Shown piece after piece: positions 39,543 to 49,081 of a stretch of 64,000 bases of DNA (positions are counted from its first letter, which is position 1; every line of letters starts with the position of its first letter). The translations under genes were made by a program, and so were the position numbers. The stretch is from Janthinobacterium violaceinigrum. Its GTDB lineage: Bacteria > Pseudomonadota > Gammaproteobacteria > Burkholderiales > Burkholderiaceae_D. The notes under the pieces were generated by a model, which worked only from the letters and a program-made list of their open reading frames with translations, was not told the origin of the DNA and made no database searches. The stretch is from positions 62,001 to 126,000 of the forward strand of contig NZ_WFLI01000003.1 of NCBI RefSeq assembly GCF_009208555.1, written 5' to 3'.

Positions 39543-40016
39543 ATGAACACCACCCAAGCACCTGCAGCCCTGAACGCCGCTCAAGTCATCGCCGTTGCCG
39601 GCTTCGACATCGCCAACCTGTCCGCGCCTGCCGCGCGCGTGACCTTCGACGTGCCCGTGATCTTCGACGCCGACGGCGAGCCTGTGGCCGGCATCAAGAT
39701 CGTTGGCAAGAATTCCGACGAGTACCGCAAGGAAAGCCACGCCGTGCGCGCAGAAGGCTACCGCAAGTCCGCTAAGCGCAAGACGGCCATCGACGCCTCG
39801 ACCGACGAAGGCTCCAATCAGCTGGTGAGCGTCATCGACGACAACCAGAAGCGCCTGGCGCTGGCCGTGGCCGTTGACTGGTATGGCTTCACCAGTAACG
39901 GCGCGGCCGTGCCGTTTGACAAGGATATGATCGCCGCGGCGTTCGACAAGTACCCGACCTGGCAGGACCGCGTTACAACCGCCCTGGAAAACGACGCCAA
40001 TTTTTTGAAGGTCTGA
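39543..40016 (+). CDS. Tail assembly chaperone (gpG-like), 157 aa
   Basis: ATG 39543 (MNTTQAPAALNAAQVIAVAG). Mixed alpha/beta N-terminus and helical end; contains KRLALAVAVDWYGFTSNGA. Standing between tube and tape measure genes and ending in a slippery sequence, it is the gpG-equivalent that binds the tape measure during tail assembly. The stop at 40014-40016 is bypassed by a -1 shift at 40001-40007 to give a longer G-T product. Confidence 0.85.
   Translation: MNTTQAPAALNAAQVIAVAGFDIANLSAPAARVTFDVPVIFDADGEPVAGIKIVGKNSDEYRKESHAVRAEGYRKSAKRKTAIDASTDEGSNQLVSVIDDNQKRLALAVAVDWYGFTSNGAAVPFDKDMIAAAFDKYPTWQDRVTTALENDANFLKV
40001..40007 (+). other. Programmed -1 ribosomal frameshift site TTTTTTG
   Basis: The zero frame reads AAT TTT TTG, so T TTT TTG is a classic X XXY YYZ slippery heptamer, seven nucleotides before the zero-frame stop. 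After the shift the frame continues GAA GGT CTG and is open for 118 codons up to 40363. This is the standard control of the two tail chaperones. Confidence 0.88.
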
Positions 40017-40363
40017 TCCAGGCCCTGCTGCTGTACGCCGATCATCTATTTGATCGCGCTGCAGCGGCAGGCGACGGCAACGCCAAGGGCGATCATCTGG
40101 ACACCGCCCGGAAAAACCCGCTTTATCGGGCGCCCGAGGCGCCGGCGGTGCCGCAGCTACCGCCCGAGCTTGCCTATATCTGGAACTGGTTCACCCAGTT
40201 GAACCAGAAACGCCAGTGCGGCATGGCCGTGAACGCGCTGACCAGTGCCGAGATATTGGCCTGGCAGGCCCGCCACGGCGTCCGCTTCGATCCGTTCGAA
40301 GAAGGCGTGATCGATCGCCTCGACACGCTGTTCTTGCACCATCAAAACAAGAAGGAAAAATAA
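40007..40363 (+). CDS. Tail chaperone T region, expressed by frameshift as G-T fusion
   Basis: No ATG near the start of this frame; it is entered from the upstream gene by the -1 shift, giving a fusion of 273 aa (155 + 118). The region has LIQALLLYADHLFDRAAAAG and later PELAYIWNWFTQLNQKRQCG, DPFEEGVIDRLDTLFLHH. The C-terminal segment with two Trp residues is typical of the T part that contacts the tape measure. A separate internal ATG at 40148 is unlikely to be used. Confidence 0.85.
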   Translation, partial: EGLIQALLLYADHLFDRAAAAGDGNAKGDHLDTARKNPLYRAPEAPAVPQLPPELAYIWNWFTQLNQKRQCGMAVNALTSAEILAWQARHGVRFDPFEEGVIDRLDTLFLHHQNKKEK

Positions 40364-43300
40364 ATGCCTGATATCGCCCAGCTTGGCCTTTCTATCGATA
40401 CGCGCCAAGTGGTCGATGGTAGTAAGGCACTAGATTCCCTCGGTGAGGCTGCCGTGCGAGTCGAGCAAAAGACTGCTGGCGCCACGGCAGCCGTCGACAA
40501 GTTGGGTGAGGCCAGCGCTGGGGCCAAGGCCAAGGCCACCGAAGGCGCGACGGCTGTCGATGCGCTGGGTGATGCTGGTGCGAGGATTGCGCCAAAGGTT
40601 GTGGGCGCAACCACGTCCGTGGATTCGTTGAGTGCGGCGACGGCGCGCGTGCGCGCGACATCGACCGAGGGCGTCAGCGCGCTGGACAACTTCACCAACT
40701 CGTCGGCCGGTGTGTGGCGCCGCGGTAGCGATGCTGCCAAGAGCGTGGAAGCGCTCGGAGCCGCTACGCAGCGCACCGGCCAACGTGCAGCCGTCAGCAA
40801 TGGACAGATGGACGACACGTCCAAAATCATGCGCGCGCAGGCTGAGCAGGCACGCCTGGCGGCGCAGGCCACGCAGGCGCTGGGCGGCTCGACTACGCAA
40901 TTGACGCTCGGTCAGCAGCAACTGATTGAGCGTATGCGTGAGCAGGCGGCGACGATTGGAATGAGTCGCACCCAACTTTTAGCATATCAAGCCGCGCAGA
41001 TGGGCGTTACCCAGGAAACGCAGCGAGCAATCGCGACCATTAAAGCTCACGAGGACGCAATCAAGGCGGCGGCCAAGGCGAAAGAGGACGCGACGAATGC
41101 ATCGGGCATCTTGGCTGGCTCCCTCAAGATACTGGCTGCAGCATATGCTGCGTTAAAAGTGGGGGAGTACGTTAAAGATGCAGTCATGCTTGCCGCGCGT
41201 TACGAAACGCTGGGCGTAGTAATGACTGTCGTTGGGCGTAACGCCGGGTACACAAAAACACAAATGGAAACTGCTACCGAGGCAATTGCCAAACAAGGTA
41301 TCACGATGATCGAATCGCGCGAGTCTGCGATTAAATTGGTGCAGGCCCACATCGATTTGAAGGAAGCAACTGCTCTTGCCCGGATTGCTCAAAATGCTGC
41401 TGTTATTGGACATATCAACTCTTCAGAAGCGTTTGAACGACTGGTGAATGGCATTGCCCGTGGAAATGTTCTTATTCTCCGCAATATTGGTATCAACGTT
41501 AATTTGCAAACCGCTTATCGGCAAATGGCCGACGAGCTTGGAAAAACCACAAAAGAGCTTTCGGAAAATGAACGCGTACAGGCCCGCTTGAACGCTGTTA
41601 AAGAGCGTGGCATTGATATTGACGAAACTTATACCGCCAGTATGGATACGGCCGGCAAGCAGATCACGTCCATGCAGCGCTATACGCAAGATCTGAAAAC
41701 AACCATCGGCGAGATCGGGCTTGAAGTCTTAACTATCTCGGTGATGGCATTGACCAAAGGCCTCAAAGACGCAAATGGTGAGGTCAGTGAGATGTCGCGG
41801 AATAATCAGTTGCATGAGTGGGGTACCACGCTTGCCCAAGTGTTCGTTGTGGTTGCCGATAACGTCAACAATGCTTTTTCAGCAATGAAGTTGATGGGGG
41901 CAGCGGGTGCGTATGCCAGTAAGGCTTCTGAAATTCATACCCAATACACTATTGATCGTTCGGAGGCGGGTTTTAGCATTACAGGTCAAATTGAAGCCTA
42001 TAGGAAGATGCAAGCGGCAATGGAGGCAAATGCCAAACTGCTTGGCGACAGCAGGGATCGGATTCTTGCTGGAGAAGATAAGTTTCAAAAAGCATATGCT
42101 GAGAGAACCGCCGCTCAGTTAGTGAAGCGCAAGGAAGAGGCGGATGCAAAATTAAAGGTCGAAGCCGACTATTCGAAAGCAGCTACTGATATTTTGATGA
42201 AGTCGCTTAACCAAGGAGCGGCAGCGCAAGAGGAGGCTCGCAAGAAAGTCGTTGCTCTTCACTACGCGACCTTTACCGGCACGCCGACGTATCGAGACAC
42301 TGAAGGTCGTGAGCCAAAGCCAAAGGCCGACCAGGTCGAAAACACGCAGCTCGCCGACCAAATCAAACAATACGCAAAGGAAGCCGCAACTGCCAAGGCG
42401 CATTACGATGCCCTGGGTAAGCTCGATGACATGTACCTCAAAGGGGGGGAGCTGTCCGTTCAGCAGGCCTACGAAAACAAGCGCAGCTACGCCCTGAAAA
42501 CCTATGAGGCGGAAGTAGATGCCTTCGACTTGCAAATCAGTGCATTGCAAGGCCACCACAATGCTACCAATGCCGAGGCCGCCAAGCACCAGAAGGAATT
42601 AAACGAGATCCTAGGCAAGCGCGATGCGGCCGAAAAGGCTTTTTTTGATGCGAGTTTTACTCGCGATGAGGAGGAACGCCTACGCCAGGCGGCCATCGCC
42701 ACTGCCGCATCAGATGCTGCAAACAAGGAAATCGCTGCCATCAACGCACAAGTCGCCGCGGTAGAAGAGCAGATCCGCACCTACGGCTTACTGCCTGCGC
42801 AAAAGACCGCCTTGGCTGTCGCTGACCTTGAGGAGCAAAAAGCTGCCCTTGCTAGTTTCGAGGGCAATGAGAAGGTTATTGATGGCATTAATCGCAAGAT
42901 TGAAGCGTTGAACCGCCTTGGCATCGTGCAAGGCAAGGCCTCGATACAAGAGCAAGGCGGCGACGTGACCAAAGCCAAAGAGCTGCTTGATATCCTGACC
43001 GCTGTCGACTCCGCAACGAAGTCAGCAGCGCAAGGTATGGCGGCGTCGTTCGGCGCAGTTGGTACTGCCATCGGTGGGTTGACGACAGCATTGTCTGGCT
43101 ATGCCGTGCAGCAGCAGGCTATCGCTGCTCAGTTGGCAGTCTCCACTAAAGATGCGCATGGCGATCCGACCAAGATCGCCAAGGCTCAAGCCACAGCAGC
43201 CCAGCAGGGCGCGCAGGCGCAAATTAAGTCCTATGGGGACATGGCTGGCGCAGCGAAGGGCTTTTTCAAGGAAAACAGCACCGGTTATAAAGTGATGGAA

Positions 43301-45817
43301 ACTGCTGAAAAAGCATTTCGCGCATACGAAATGGCTATGGCTGTCGAGTCGATGGTCAAGAAGATTTTTTTCAAAGAAACGGAGGTTGCAGCCAATCTAA
43401 CCTTGAACGCCACCAAACTAACAGGTGAGACGACGACCACGGCCGCGTCCACTGGCCTGGCCGCGACCGAGGCCAGCGCGTGGGGCATTACGGCCGTGGT
43501 AAAAGCCATAGCCTCACTGCCGTTCCCGTTGAACCTAGCGGCCGGCGCCGCCACGCTGGCGGCCGTTGTTGCAATTGGCGCGGAGATGTCTGGCACTGCA
43601 GGTGGTGGGGGCGCTAGTGCTTCCGAGCAGCGCCAAGCTGCCAATGGCACCGGTACGGTGCTGGGCGATCCCACGGCGAAATCCGAGTCGATTGCTAAAT
43701 CGTTATCGCTTATCGCTGACAACACCTTTCGTGATCTGGCGATCAGCAGTGGCATGCTCAGTGCGCTGCGCAACATTGAATCTGGCATTGGCGGGTTAGG
43801 TGGCTTGCTGGCGCAAACGCCGGGAGTCACCAATAAATTGGCGGCGCCCCAATATAGTGGGTTGGCCGATTTCAGCGCGAAGACTCTTTCCACGTTTCCG
43901 TTGACGGCGATAGTCGACAAGCTGACCGGTGGCTTCCTGTCCAAGATCAGCAACAGCGTGGTCAATGGCATCTTCGGTGGCAAGGTGACTGCGCTTGATA
44001 CCGGCATCACGGCGGGCAAGGCCACCTTGGGCCAGGTTGATAGAAGCGGCTTGTCGGTGGGGCAGTTCACCGATATCAAGAAAGACGGCGGCATCTTTTC
44101 CAAGGATAAGTACAGCAGCCCCGTGACCGCGCTGGGCGCGGAGATGGATGATCAATTTACGAAAATTGTCCTGGGTTTGCGTGACACGATCAGTTCTGCT
44201 GCTGTTGCCATCGGTGTTGGGGGCAGCGCCTTCACTGCCAAGTTGAATACCTTTGTTGTCGATATCGGCAAAATTAGCTTCAAGGGCCTGGACGCCAAGG
44301 CGCAGCAAGCAGCGCTTGAAGCCGCGTTTTCGAAGATGGGCGATGACATGGCCAAGTTCGGTGTCGACGGGCTGCGCCAGTTCCGCGACGCGGGCGAGGG
44401 GTATCTCCAGACCCTGGTGCGAGTTGCCAACGACTACGCCACGATCGACGCCGTGCTGGGGTCATTTAATAAGACCTTCGGCGCGGTGGGAATGTCTTCA
44501 CTCGCCGCAAGGGAGGAATTACTCAAGATGTCGGGCGGGCTGGATAAATTCACTTCCCAAGGCGCTTTCTTCTTGGAGAACTTCTTCACGGATAAAGAAA
44601 AGGCCGACACCCTGCGCAAGAGCGTGAATGCCGTGCTGACCCCATTGAACCGGGGCACAGAGATTACGACCGTCGAAGAGTTCAAGAAATTGGCCTTGGC
44701 GCAGGATCTGACCACGGAGTCTGGCCAGAAAACCTACACCTCGATGATGGCGGTATCGCAGGCATTTATCGAGCTGACACGCTACGGCGACGAACTCGGC
44801 GTGGTGGCGAAGACGGCGAGCGAAATTGACAGCGAGCGAAAGGACTTGCAAAAGCAGCTGAACGAGTTGACGAAAAGCGAAACGGAATTGCTGGCGATTC
44901 AGCGCGCCGGCATTACCGACGTCAACCGTGCGTTGTTTGACCAGGTGCAGGCGGCTAGGGCGGTGGTGTCGGCCAAGGACGCGCTGGCCAAGGCCTACGA
45001 CACCGAGGCAGCAGCGGCCAAGACGGCGCTGGACAAGTCGAAATCGTGGGTGACCACCCTGAACGGCCTGAATGCCAACATGGCCTTGGGTAATCAGTCG
45101 ACGCTGACACCGGAACAGAAGTACGCCGAGGCGCGCGCCCAGTTCGAGAAAACACTGGCGGCGGCGAATGCCGGCGACACGACGGCGCAGTCCGGGCTGT
45201 CTGCTGCCGAGCAGGCCTTCCTGACGGCATCGCAGGTGGTCAACGCCTCGGATGCCAAGTACGTGGCAGATTACGCCCGCGTGGTGGCAGCCAACACCGA
45301 GGCGCTCAAATGGGCCTCGGCGCAGCTCGACGTGCAGCAGGCCAGCCTGGATGCTCTCAAGGCCCAGGTGTCGGGCCTGATCACCATCAATGACAGTGTG
45401 CTGACGGTGGCGCAGGCCATCGCCAACCTGCATGCGGCGATGGGGACGGCCACGGGGCTGGGCGTGAAGTTCGACGGTTCCCATGCCGGCGGCTTGGCCA
45501 ATGTACCGTTTGACGGTTATGCGGCCGAGTTGCACCGCGGTGAGGTGGTGGTTGATGCGCCAGCTGCAGCTGCCATGCGCCGATATTTCGGCGGCGCACC
45601 AAGCCAGGGTGGCGGCAACAGCGACGCCCTGGTGGCCGAGATTAAGAGCCTGCGGGAGGAGGTCAAGGGGCTGCGGGCCGATCAGGCCGCGCAAACCGGC
45701 GCTGCCATTCAGGCCACCGTTGAATCGAACGACAAGGCGGCCAAGACGGTCGTGGCCGGCGTCGACAAATCTGCCAAGGCATCTGCCTGGGCAAAACAAG
45801 TGGAGTACTCTCAATGA
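40364..45817 (+). CDS. Tail tape measure protein, 1,817 aa
   Basis: The longest gene of the window, directly after the chaperones. Coiled coil through most of its length, with hydrophobic segments around residues 250-275 (SGILAGSLKILAAAYAALKV) and 1040-1080 (LPFPLNLAAGAATLAAVVAI). N-terminal residues about 15-110 carry degenerate repeats of the type V-D-x-L-G-E/D-A. By the rule of about 0.15 nm tail per residue the tail would be near 270 nm. C-terminal part has GGLANVPFDGYAAELHRGEV, common near tape measure ends. Sets tail length and is ejected during infection. Confidence 0.93.
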   Translation: MPDIAQLGLSIDTRQVVDGSKALDSLGEAAVRVEQKTAGATAAVDKLGEASAGAKAKATEGATAVDALGDAGARIAPKVVGATTSVDSLSAATARVRATSTEGVSALDNFTNSSAGVWRRGSDAAKSVEALGAATQRTGQRAAVSNGQMDDTSKIMRAQAEQARLAAQATQALGGSTTQLTLGQQQLIERMREQAATIGMSRTQLLAYQAAQMGVTQETQRAIATIKAHEDAIKAAAKAKEDATNASGILAGSLKILAAAYAALKVGEYVKDAVMLAARYETLGVVMTVVGRNAGYTKTQMETATEAIAKQGITMIESRESAIKLVQAHIDLKEATALARIAQNAAVIGHINSSEAFERLVNGIARGNVLILRNIGINVNLQTAYRQMADELGKTTKELSENERVQARLNAVKERGIDIDETYTASMDTAGKQITSMQRYTQDLKTTIGEIGLEVLTISVMALTKGLKDANGEVSEMSRNNQLHEWGTTLAQVFVVVADNVNNAFSAMKLMGAAGAYASKASEIHTQYTIDRSEAGFSITGQIEAYRKMQAAMEANAKLLGDSRDRILAGEDKFQKAYAERTAAQLVKRKEEADAKLKVEADYSKAATDILMKSLNQGAAAQEEARKKVVALHYATFTGTPTYRDTEGREPKPKADQVENTQLADQIKQYAKEAATAKAHYDALGKLDDMYLKGGELSVQQAYENKRSYALKTYEAEVDAFDLQISALQGHHNATNAEAAKHQKELNEILGKRDAAEKAFFDASFTRDEEERLRQAAIATAASDAANKEIAAINAQVAAVEEQIRTYGLLPAQKTALAVADLEEQKAALASFEGNEKVIDGINRKIEALNRLGIVQGKASIQEQGGDVTKAKELLDILTAVDSATKSAAQGMAASFGAVGTAIGGLTTALSGYAVQQQAIAAQLAVSTKDAHGDPTKIAKAQATAAQQGAQAQIKSYGDMAGAAKGFFKENSTGYKVMETAEKAFRAYEMAMAVESMVKKIFFKETEVAANLTLNATKLTGETTTTAASTGLAATEASAWGITAVVKAIASLPFPLNLAAGAATLAAVVAIGAEMSGTAGGGGASASEQRQAANGTGTVLGDPTAKSESIAKSLSLIADNTFRDLAISSGMLSALRNIESGIGGLGGLLAQTPGVTNKLAAPQYSGLADFSAKTLSTFPLTAIVDKLTGGFLSKISNSVVNGIFGGKVTALDTGITAGKATLGQVDRSGLSVGQFTDIKKDGGIFSKDKYSSPVTALGAEMDDQFTKIVLGLRDTISSAAVAIGVGGSAFTAKLNTFVVDIGKISFKGLDAKAQQAALEAAFSKMGDDMAKFGVDGLRQFRDAGEGYLQTLVRVANDYATIDAVLGSFNKTFGAVGMSSLAAREELLKMSGGLDKFTSQGAFFLENFFTDKEKADTLRKSVNAVLTPLNRGTEITTVEEFKKLALAQDLTTESGQKTYTSMMAVSQAFIELTRYGDELGVVAKTASEIDSERKDLQKQLNELTKSETELLAIQRAGITDVNRALFDQVQAARAVVSAKDALAKAYDTEAAAAKTALDKSKSWVTTLNGLNANMALGNQSTLTPEQKYAEARAQFEKTLAAANAGDTTAQSGLSAAEQAFLTASQVVNASDAKYVADYARVVAANTEALKWASAQLDVQQASLDALKAQVSGLITINDSVLTVAQAIANLHAAMGTATGLGVKFDGSHAGGLANVPFDGYAAELHRGEVVVDAPAAAAMRRYFGGAPSQGGGNSDALVAEIKSLREEVKGLRADQAAQTGAAIQATVESNDKAAKTVVAGVDKSAKASAWAKQVEYSQ

Positions 45818-47283
45818 CTGATGCGCAATTTCTGGCATGGCTGAAAAGTCCGCGAGCCATTCGCATGGTGCTGATCGAAGCACAGGTGAACGTGGGCGGC
45901 AATGAGGTTACGCGCTATATTGCCTCGCGGCCGTACGTCACAGGCCCAACGGAGGTGCCGGCCAATACCGTGTATCTGCCGCTGGCCAGTGGCGGCCTGG
46001 CTTTTACCGAGCAGGTCAGCCTGACTGGTGAGGCTGGGTTGTCGGGGGGCGATATCGAGCTGGGCAACGCTGATGGTAAGCTCGACAGCTGGCTCGGTGA
46101 CGTGTGGCGCAATCGACCGATCAAGGCCTGGGCCGGCGATCCGCGCTGGCCGCGCGCCGACTTTCGTCTGGTGTTCGACGGCATCATTGCCGACATCACC
46201 AGTGCGAGCCGCGAAACGCTCAACCTGTCGTTGCGCGACAAGCTGCAGCGGCTGGATACACCTATCGCCGAGGCCAAGCTGGGCGGCACGACGCCAAACA
46301 AGGACGCGACGCTGCCGATCCCGTTCGGCGAATGCCACAACGTGGCGCCATTGCTGACCAATCCGGCCACGCTGGAGTATGGCTTTCTGGGCGCGGTGGA
46401 ATCGACGTTCGAAGTGCGCACCAACGGCAAACCGATTGCCGTGGCCTTGAATGACCAGGCGGGGCGTTTTAACCTCACCACCGACCCGTTCTCCACCACG
46501 ATCACGGCCAGCGTACAGGGTGACAAGGGCGGCGGTTACGCGCCGCGCATCGCACCGCTGGTGCAGCGCATCGCCACCGCGTACGGCAAGGCCTCGGACC
46601 GCTTCACCCTGGCCGACCTGGACCTGGCCAACCTGGCCGCATTCGATGCCGCCCACCCGCAGCTGGTGGGCCTCTACGTTGCGGACCGGACGAACCAGGC
46701 GCAGGCCATTCAGCAGCTGGCGGCCAGCGTGGGCGCCCAGGCAATCATGTCGCGCACCGGCCAGCTGCGCCTGGTGCAGATCGCGCTGCCGGCCGCCGGC
46801 GTGCCGGTGCCAATCGGGCCCGAGAAAATGCGAGTGGGCTCGTTGCGCGTCGTGCAGCGCCTGCCGGTGGTGGCGGCCGTCAAGATTGCGTTCGACCGCA
46901 ATTACACGGTGCAAGCCAGCCTGACCACCAGCATCCCGCCGGCGCACGCCGACCTGTACGCGACGGAGTGGCTGACGGAAACGGCTGTCGATGCTGCGGT
47001 AAAGGCACGGTACCGGCTGACGGACGACCCGCCGCAAATTGAAACCTGCCTCAAGACGAACGCGGACGCCCGTGCGGAAGCGCTGCGGCGCCTGGCCTTG
47101 AACAAGGTGCAGCGCACGATTTACGAATTTGACGGGGAGCCTGAGATGATGATGCTGGAACTGGGCCAGCCCGTGCTGCTGCGCGACGATCGTTTCGGCC
47201 TGCAGAGCGGCGTGCCTGGCGTGGTGGTGCTGCTGTCGCACCAATGGTTGGCCGGGCGCGTGACAGTGGGGGTGCTGGTATGA
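45814..47283 (+). CDS. Tail hub/baseplate-like protein, 489 aa
   Basis: Overlaps the tape measure stop by 4 nt. N-terminal beta segment (IRMVLIEAQVNVGGNEVTRY, PYVTGPTEVPANTVYLPLAS) is followed by GDIELGNADGKLDSWLGDV and IPFGECHNVAPLLTNPATLE. The C-terminal part (RRLALNKVQRTIYEFDGEPE, LELGQPVLLRDDRFGLQ) resembles hub proteins at the tail tip in betaproteobacterial siphoviruses. Precise homology to lambda gpL/gpJ cannot be set by eye. Confidence 0.72.
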   Translation: MTDAQFLAWLKSPRAIRMVLIEAQVNVGGNEVTRYIASRPYVTGPTEVPANTVYLPLASGGLAFTEQVSLTGEAGLSGGDIELGNADGKLDSWLGDVWRNRPIKAWAGDPRWPRADFRLVFDGIIADITSASRETLNLSLRDKLQRLDTPIAEAKLGGTTPNKDATLPIPFGECHNVAPLLTNPATLEYGFLGAVESTFEVRTNGKPIAVALNDQAGRFNLTTDPFSTTITASVQGDKGGGYAPRIAPLVQRIATAYGKASDRFTLADLDLANLAAFDAAHPQLVGLYVADRTNQAQAIQQLAASVGAQAIMSRTGQLRLVQIALPAAGVPVPIGPEKMRVGSLRVVQRLPVVAAVKIAFDRNYTVQASLTTSIPPAHADLYATEWLTETAVDAAVKARYRLTDDPPQIETCLKTNADARAEALRRLALNKVQRTIYEFDGEPEMMMLELGQPVLLRDDRFGLQSGVPGVVVLLSHQWLAGRVTVGVLV

Positions 47284-48821
47284 CGGCTATCGGTGGCGCG
47301 CGCGATACGCTGTTGCAGGCCTCGGCGGAGCGCTTCAGCACAACGGCCGATGGCAAGGCGATCCTGCTGGCAGGCAGCACGCCTGTGTTTCGCGTCAACA
47401 GCGCCGGCGCCGGCGCGCCCGGCTCGATTACCATTACCGCCAAGCCGGTGAACGTGGTTGGCGATATCGTGTTTTCGGTATCCGCTGGCACGCAAATGAC
47501 GGTCAACGGGAATGTGGCCACGGTCGATTTCGCCACCATGACCACCGATACGGCCCTAGTGCAGGCCCGCATCCGCGAATTCGGCGTCGACTACGTCGGC
47601 AACTACATGATAAGCAAGGTCTTCGACGGCGTCGCTGGCGAGACGGGCCTGGCCGGATTGAACACGGGCCAGGCCTTCGCCTACAAGCGCGCCGCCGTTG
47701 TGCCAGGCGATACGCCGGGTGACGTGATCTTTACCTTTGCCACGGCCAGCATCACGACGCCGGCCGGCAACGATCTGGCCAATGGCTGGTCGAAGAACAT
47801 CCCGGCCGGTACGGTGCCGCTGTACGTGCGCGTCGCGTCGGCCAGCTCGCGCAATGCCACGGACAACATCGCTGCAAATGAATGGTCGGCAGCAGTGCAG
47901 CTGGCCAAGGACGGTGCCGACGGCTTAAACGTGGCGCCCGTGCGCATCTACCAGCGCGGCGCCACCAACATCGCGCCGTCGCTGCCGAGTGCGGCATGCA
48001 CGTTCACCTTTGCCACTGGTGCGCTGACGGGCCTGAATAATGGCTGGTCGACGCAGGTGCCGACGGCGGGCGGCGCCTATCTGTTCACATCGGGCGCCAC
48101 GGCAGCGTCGCGCGGCGCCACCGATGACATTCCGGCCAGTGAATGGTCGGCGGCCGCGCGCCTGGCTGCCGATGGCGCCACCGGCCAGCGCGGCACCGTC
48201 ACCGTGACGGCGCCCGGCTATTCGACCTGGTCGGATGCCTCGGCCGTTTATGAGCTGGGCCACGCGGGCTACGGCGCGCCGATCAACCGCGACACTGTCA
48301 CGCTGTACGACGCGACGCATGCGGTGACGAAGTATTTTGACAATGGAGCATGGCTGGTGCTTGGTACGGTGCTGAACGGCAATTTGCTGGTGGATGGGTC
48401 GGTGGCGGCCAGGGCGATGGCGGTGGACAAGCTGTCGTCGATCATAGCGGATTTGGGCAAGGTGACAGCTGGCGATCTCTACGGCACTACGCTGCACGGG
48501 GGCCCAGGCTACCCAACCAACACCTATGGTTGGCCGACAAACGGCGGCACTGGCTTTCATCTGAGCGAACGAGGCCTTTTGCTCGGGAATGCACGCACAG
48601 GTGGCTACGTCGAATTGGGGAGTGGGGGCTATGTGTCCATGCCTGGGTTGTTGATAGAAAACGGCAAGGCCTCGTTTTCAGGGCAGCTGTCGGCTGTTAC
48701 TGGAACGGTTGGCCTGCTTCGCAGTCGGGACACGGGCGGACGAGTTGAAATAACTAGTGACAAGATCACGGTGTTTGACGATGCGGGTCGACCGCGCGCA
48801 ATTATTGGGAGGCTCGACTGA
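47280..48821 (+). CDS. Tail tip attachment/fibre protein, 513 aa
   Basis: ATGA overlap start at 47280 (MTAIGGARDTLLQASAERFS). Two similar beta repeats of about 85 residues (FTFATASITTPAGNDLANGW and FTFATGALTGLNNGWSTQVP, each followed by ATDNI/ATDDI and EWSAA). The C-terminal part NGNLLVDGSVAARAMAVDKL, IIADLGKVTAGDLYG is typical of the end of gpJ-like tip proteins. Likely carries host attachment determinants. Confidence 0.78.
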   Translation: MTAIGGARDTLLQASAERFSTTADGKAILLAGSTPVFRVNSAGAGAPGSITITAKPVNVVGDIVFSVSAGTQMTVNGNVATVDFATMTTDTALVQARIREFGVDYVGNYMISKVFDGVAGETGLAGLNTGQAFAYKRAAVVPGDTPGDVIFTFATASITTPAGNDLANGWSKNIPAGTVPLYVRVASASSRNATDNIAANEWSAAVQLAKDGADGLNVAPVRIYQRGATNIAPSLPSAACTFTFATGALTGLNNGWSTQVPTAGGAYLFTSGATAASRGATDDIPASEWSAAARLAADGATGQRGTVTVTAPGYSTWSDASAVYELGHAGYGAPINRDTVTLYDATHAVTKYFDNGAWLVLGTVLNGNLLVDGSVAARAMAVDKLSSIIADLGKVTAGDLYGTTLHGGPGYPTNTYGWPTNGGTGFHLSERGLLLGNARTGGYVELGSGGYVSMPGLLIENGKASFSGQLSAVTGTVGLLRSRDTGGRVEITSDKITVFDDAGRPRAIIGRLD

Positions 48822-49081
48822 TGGCGTACGGCATTTTGCTCAAGAAAGAAAGTGGTGCCGTGCTGGTCAGTTCAGTGAGTTTCGGCATCGTTTTCGTAGA
48901 TTTGATCAGTGTGGCACCCAATGCATCCACCTCAAAAAGTTATCCAGCTTTCGTCGGCCGGACCTTCAAAACCTTGAGCGGCGCACTGGCGGTCATCAGC
49001 TATCCAGGGGGCATCCCGACAGTTTCAGTCGATGCCAGCGAATTTGCTGAAACGAAAAAAATATACATATTCTCCTTATGA
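48821..49081 (+). CDS. Small tail-tip protein, 86 aa
   Basis: Starts in a TGATG overlap. Begins MAYGILLKKESGAVLVSS and is beta-rich with a possible Ig-like or fibre-cap fold. The following gene has the same N-terminal plan (MTYGLHIENDLGGLLLTPES), so the two look like a short and a long version of one module. No named family. Confidence 0.62.
   Translation: MAYGILLKKESGAVLVSSVSFGIVFVDLISVAPNASTSKSYPAFVGRTFKTLSGALAVISYPGGIPTVSVDASEFAETKKIYIFSL

Noticed and set aside
44519..47244. Two long minus-strand frames opposite tape measure and hub genes
   Set aside because: Shadow frames of GC-rich genes; no starts with ribosome sites and low-complexity products.
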